Under the pieces are notes generated by a model. The model worked only from the letters and a program-made list of their open reading frames with translations, did no database searches and was not told where the DNA came from. Source: Macrococcoides goetzii (GTDB taxonomy: Bacteria > Bacillota > Bacilli > Staphylococcales > Staphylococcaceae). Taken from it: a stretch of DNA of 64,000 nt. Where the stretch lies: the NCBI RefSeq assembly GCF_002742385.2, contig NZ_MJBI02000001.1, positions 868,001 to 932,000 on the forward strand. Direction: 5' to 3'. Numbering within the stretch: position 1 is the stretch's first letter; each line of letters opens with the position of its first letter. Below are positions 61,427 through 64,000 of the stretch, piece by piece. A program made the position numbers and the translations under genes.

Positions 61427-61463
61427 TATATCAGTAAACGCTTACACTTTGACAAATTTGTCA
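61427..61463 (-). promoter_or_regulatory. CcpA (cre) site within a possible promoter upstream of pdhA
   Basis: The minus strand holds TGTAAGCGTTTACT (61446-61433), a full match to the cre consensus TGWAARCGYTWNCW. It lies between TTGTCA (61455-61450) and GATATA (61432-61427), 17 bases apart. A 14-base palindrome TGACAAATTTGTCA (61450-61463) contains the -35. Carbon-source control of the region is likely; which gene is the target is not certain. Confidence 0.6.
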
Positions 61464-61469
61464 CAAAAA

Positions 61470-62102
61470 TTAGTTTTTATTTAATGTTTCTACAATCGGC
61501 TTTTTGTTTTGTTCAACAAGTCGCGTTATTTTAGTATAGTCATCTGTCTTTGTCTGAAACTGTTTATATAATTTAGAAATGACAGTGATTTTTTCATTAA
61601 CCACATTTTTATCTAATGTTTCTTCTTTTAAATAGTTAAATAATTCATTCTCTTTATCAAGAATTTTTTGATATGAAATCATTAAGTTTGAGTGTTTAGC
61701 ATATTTCTCGTCTAAATCAGAAACTAACTTCTCTACTTGTTGCTTTTGCGTTTTATCTTCTATTGCTTTAGCATCTATCTTTGATTTCTCAAAAATTTCT
61801 TTTGATTTTAACATAATTTCCGCTTCTTTTTTAGCGATTGCTTTACGTTCTGAGGTATTTTTTATCAGTTGATCAGCAAGGCCAGTCATTTCACCTGATT
61901 TCGCTTTATCCACCTTATTAAATAGCTGTAATTTATTATTTTCTAACTTCTCTAATTTTTCACTGACACCAACAATTTGCTGCTCTTTAGTATTTGCTTC
62001 ATCAATTTTTTGATAAAAAGCTTCTAAGTTTGCTGTTTTGTCTGTACATGCGGTAAGTATTACAACTAAGCATACCAATATCATACCTTTTAAATACTTC
62101 AT
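61470..62102 (-). CDS. ykyA: YkyA-like cell-wall-associated lipoprotein
   Basis: A lipoprotein of 210 aa from the ATG of MKYLKGM (62102), seven bases after AGGAGG; the upstream ATG at 62108 is too close to that site. Lipobox ILTAC with Cys19. The rest is Lys/Glu-rich and helical, with coiled-coil character, like the YkyA family between def and pdhA in Bacillales. Function unknown. Confidence 0.86.
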   Translation of the reverse strand: MKYLKGMILVCLVVILTACTDKTANLEAFYQKIDEANTKEQQIVGVSEKLEKLENNKLQLFNKVDKAKSGEMTGLADQLIKNTSERKAIAKKEAEIMLKSKEIFEKSKIDAKAIEDKTQKQQVEKLVSDLDEKYAKHSNLMISYQKILDKENELFNYLKEETLDKNVVNEKITVISKLYKQFQTKTDDYTKITRLVEQNKKPIVETLNKN

Positions 62103-62225
62103 CAACATTGCCTCCTCTTATTTGCTTTTAATGTTATATTTTTTCACATATTATTTCAATGTATATAATGCATTTGCTCTGATTATCTGATATATTTTAT
62201 AATAATAAAGTGAGGAGATGTTACG

Positions 62226-62780
62226 ATGCTAACAATGAACGACATCATTCGAGATGGCCATCCGACTTTGAGAGAAAAGGCACAGGAAGTTGTATTACCA
62301 TTATCGAATGAGAACCAAAAATTAATCGATGATATGCTGGAATTTCTTAAAATGAGTCAGGATGAAGAACTATCAAAAAAATATAAATTACGTAGTGGTG
62401 TTGGAATAGCTGCGCCTCAGCTAAATCATAGTAAACGCATGCTAGTTATTTATTTTTATGATGAAAAAACTGAAAAATATATTGAACATCAATTAATTAA
62501 TCCAAAGATTGTCAGTCATAGTGTTGAAAAAGCTTATTTACCTACTGGAGAAGGTTGCCTGAGCGTTGACGAAAACATTCCAGGTTTAGTTCATAGATAT
62601 GCCCGTATTACAATTAAAGCATTTAAACCTGATGGAAGCGAAGTGAAATTACGCCTAAAAGATTTTGCTGCAATCGTAGCCCAACATGAAATTGACCATT
62701 TAAACGGTATTATGTTCTATGATCATATCAATAAAGAAAATCCAATGGAAGTACAGGACAACGCTATCGCAGTGCAATAA
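62226..62780 (+). CDS. def: Peptide deformylase
   Basis: Removes the formyl group from new proteins. The three family motifs are GVGIAAPQL (58-66), EGCLSV with Cys111, and QHEIDHLNG with Glu155 and metal ligands His154/His158. 184 aa, the staphylococcal type I/II form. ATG after GAGGAG. Divergent from the ykyA-like gene. Confidence 0.97.
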   Translation: MLTMNDIIRDGHPTLREKAQEVVLPLSNENQKLIDDMLEFLKMSQDEELSKKYKLRSGVGIAAPQLNHSKRMLVIYFYDEKTEKYIEHQLINPKIVSHSVEKAYLPTGEGCLSVDENIPGLVHRYARITIKAFKPDGSEVKLRLKDFAAIVAQHEIDHLNGIMFYDHINKENPMEVQDNAIAVQ

Positions 62781-62821
62781 AAATTATCTGTTAAAACTTT
62801 AACGTTTTAACAGATAATTTT
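62780..62821. terminator. Bidirectional terminator after def
   Basis: A perfect 18-bp stem (62780-62797 with 62804-62821), six-base loop, with A-tract and T-tract. It stops def and the converging 87-aa gene. Confidence 0.92.
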
Positions 62822-62827
62822 TTTATA

Positions 62828-63091
62828 TTAAATAAATTCGTCTTTTCTTTTTTCGTAACGAATACCTACTTCTTCTAAATACGAAATTACTTCTTGCATC
62901 GTTTCTACATCCATCAAAACAGGATCATTAACATGCGGTGCTGTGTGTACTTCTACCGGATTAAATTTTTGATAAACAAAGTTCATAATGACTTCGTTAT
63001 CTCTTCTGTTAAATTCTAGGTGATCTAGTATTAAAGTTTCATGTTTGGTAGCTCTACTAATGACCGTTTTTATATTTGTTATATTATCCAT
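62828..63091 (-). CDS. Small protein of unknown function
   Basis: An 87-aa soluble protein, MDNITNIKTVISRATKHE at the start, acidic end, no membrane segment or known motif that I recognise. It looks conserved in staphylococci in this position between def and a HAD phosphatase. ATG after AGGAGAGAATTAA. Unknown function. Confidence 0.75.
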   Translation of the reverse strand: MDNITNIKTVISRATKHETLILDHLEFNRRDNEVIMNFVYQKFNPVEVHTAPHVNDPVLMDVETMQEVISYLEEVGIRYEKRKDEFI

Positions 63092-63102
63092 TTAATTCTC
63101 TC

Positions 63103-63879
63103 CTAGTCTATCAATTTAAAATGTTTGAATGCGTTTGTTAATCCATCTTCATGTACATCTTCTGTTACATAATCTGCTACTTCTTTTAATGCATCTACCC
63201 CATTACCCATTACAATGCCTAGTCCGACACCATGAATCATTTCCAGATCATTCAAACCGTCTCCAACTGCTATACAATCTTCTATAGGAATCTTCAGAGC
63301 TTCACTTACCTTTTTAATACCTTCAAACTTCGAACCGTTTACTGGCACAACATCACGACTAACTTCATGCCATCTAATAAACTTTATTTTTTCGTATTGA
63401 TCATCATATAATTTATCTTCTTCTTTAGTATTGAAGATTAAGCTCTGATAGATTGGTTTATCGATATAATAATTTTTTTCGTGTCTTGGATGTTCAAACT
63501 TCAATGTACTAATACTTTCCTTAATATGTTCATGATATTCAATATTTGATACCATCTCATGTTCATTTAAAAATACAAGTGGGTGATTATTTGAACTTGC
63601 ATCTTCCTCTAATTGCTTCAAAGTTTCCAGATCTAATGGATTTTGATAGATTACTTCTCCATTCATCACCGCATATTGTCCATTAAATGAAATATAATTT
63701 GTTATTCCGGTTTCTTTAATAACCTCCTGTAACATAAAAGGTGCACGACCCGTAGCAATCGCTAATAAATGTCCATTTTCCTGCAATTTTTTAATTGTTT
63801 CTTTCGTATGCTCACTCATTTCTTTATCGTCGTTATACAATGTTCCATCAATATCAAAGAATATCAAATGTTGCTTCAT
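63103..63879 (-). CDS. Cof-type HAD-IIB family phosphatase (YkrA-like)
   Basis: HAD hydrolase of 258 aa. Motif I FFDIDGTLYND with Asp9 and Asp11, motif II IATGRAP near 41-47, the Lys of motif III near 190, and GDGLNDLEM near 206-214. Family members act on sugar phosphates or flavin intermediates; the substrate here is open. It is followed by the small unknown gene 11 bases away. Confidence 0.92.
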   Translation of the reverse strand: MKQHLIFFDIDGTLYNDDKEMSEHTKETIKKLQENGHLLAIATGRAPFMLQEVIKETGITNYISFNGQYAVMNGEVIYQNPLDLETLKQLEEDASSNNHPLVFLNEHEMVSNIEYHEHIKESISTLKFEHPRHEKNYYIDKPIYQSLIFNTKEEDKLYDDQYEKIKFIRWHEVSRDVVPVNGSKFEGIKKVSEALKIPIEDCIAVGDGLNDLEMIHGVGLGIVMGNGVDALKEVADYVTEDVHEDGLTNAFKHFKLID

Positions 63880-64000
63880 GTTTAATCCTCCGTACAGTAT
63901 ATTTACCTTTAGTTTACCTTTTTGTACGCATTAATTCAAAAATGTATTATTATATATATGAAGAAGTTGCATGCAAAGACTTTACACTACCGTATTAATT

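Noticed and set aside
61464-61469. The pdh cre site as simple ykyA terminator part
   Set aside because: The ykyA terminator is clear at 61372-61402, and the cre match is too complete to be only a by-product.

Overview
The window is AT-rich, gene-dense, chromosomal DNA of a low-GC Gram-positive coccus of the family Staphylococcaceae. The dcw cluster has the staphylococcal order (mraZ-rsmH-ftsL-pbp1-mraY-murD-divIB-ftsA-ftsZ-ylmD-ylmE-sepF-ylmG-ylmH-divIVA-ileS-lspA-rluD-pyrR), and PdhA, YlaN and MraZ read like staphylococcal proteins. A complete cytochrome c oxidase set, with a cytochrome c domain fused to subunit II, lies between ctaB/ctaA and ylbC. As far as I know S. aureus lacks this set, so Macrococcus (or the related Mammaliicoccus) is the best guess; this is inference, not proof. 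I see no tRNA, rRNA, CRISPR array, insertion sequence or prophage.

Layout. 1-3,110: start of the pyrimidine operon on the minus strand (pyrR-pyrP-pyrB-pyrC...), with two PyrR attenuators. 3,124-9,924: rluD, lspA, ileS with its T-box leader, divIVA, ylmH, ylmG and sepF. 9,935-21,570: ylmE, ylmD, then ftsZ back to mraZ with its MraZ-box promoter. 21,682-30,363: bshC, rpmF, yceD, tmcAL, coaD, rsmD, ylbG, a glycerophosphodiesterase, a methyltransferase-like gene, ylbF and ylbC. 30,492-39,648: yugN-like and AI-2E permease-like genes, then ctaM, ctaG, ctaFEDC and ctaB, with ctaA divergent. 39,680-47,699: pyc, ftsW, ylaN, a frameshifted ylaL-like gene, ylaH and typA. 47,816-56,278: ylaF-like, a frameshifted NERD/zinc-ribbon gene, suhB, yktB, a DUF4064-like membrane protein, the potABCD polyamine transporter with its XRE-cupin regulator, and yktA. 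56,347-64,000: pdhABCD, ykyA, def, a small unknown protein and a Cof-type HAD phosphatase. No gene-free stretch exceeds 300 bases; the longest is the T-box leader of ileS (7,453-7,739).

The order from the HAD gene to rpmF closely parallels what I recall of B. subtilis (ykrA-ykrB/def-ykyA-pdhABCD-yktA...yktB-yktC...ylaF-typA-ylaH-ylaL-ylaN-ftsW-pycA-ctaA-ctaBCDEFG-ylbC...ylbN-rpmF). The window therefore looks like an old Bacillales backbone with a few insertions (xre-potABCD, the NERD gene, the DUF4064-like gene). Functionally it joins pyrimidine synthesis, septum and wall synthesis, haem A and oxidase assembly, pyruvate metabolism (Pyc, Pdh) and polyamine uptake.

I did not find a convincing new multi-gene system. 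The most unusual items are regulatory or coding oddities: a gene split at an A9 run that could be a -1 frameshift switch, a second gene broken by one base, a perfect 27-bp tandem promoter duplication, three TGTGACA motifs between ctaB and ctaA, and a catabolite-repression site inside a possible promoter upstream of pdhA.
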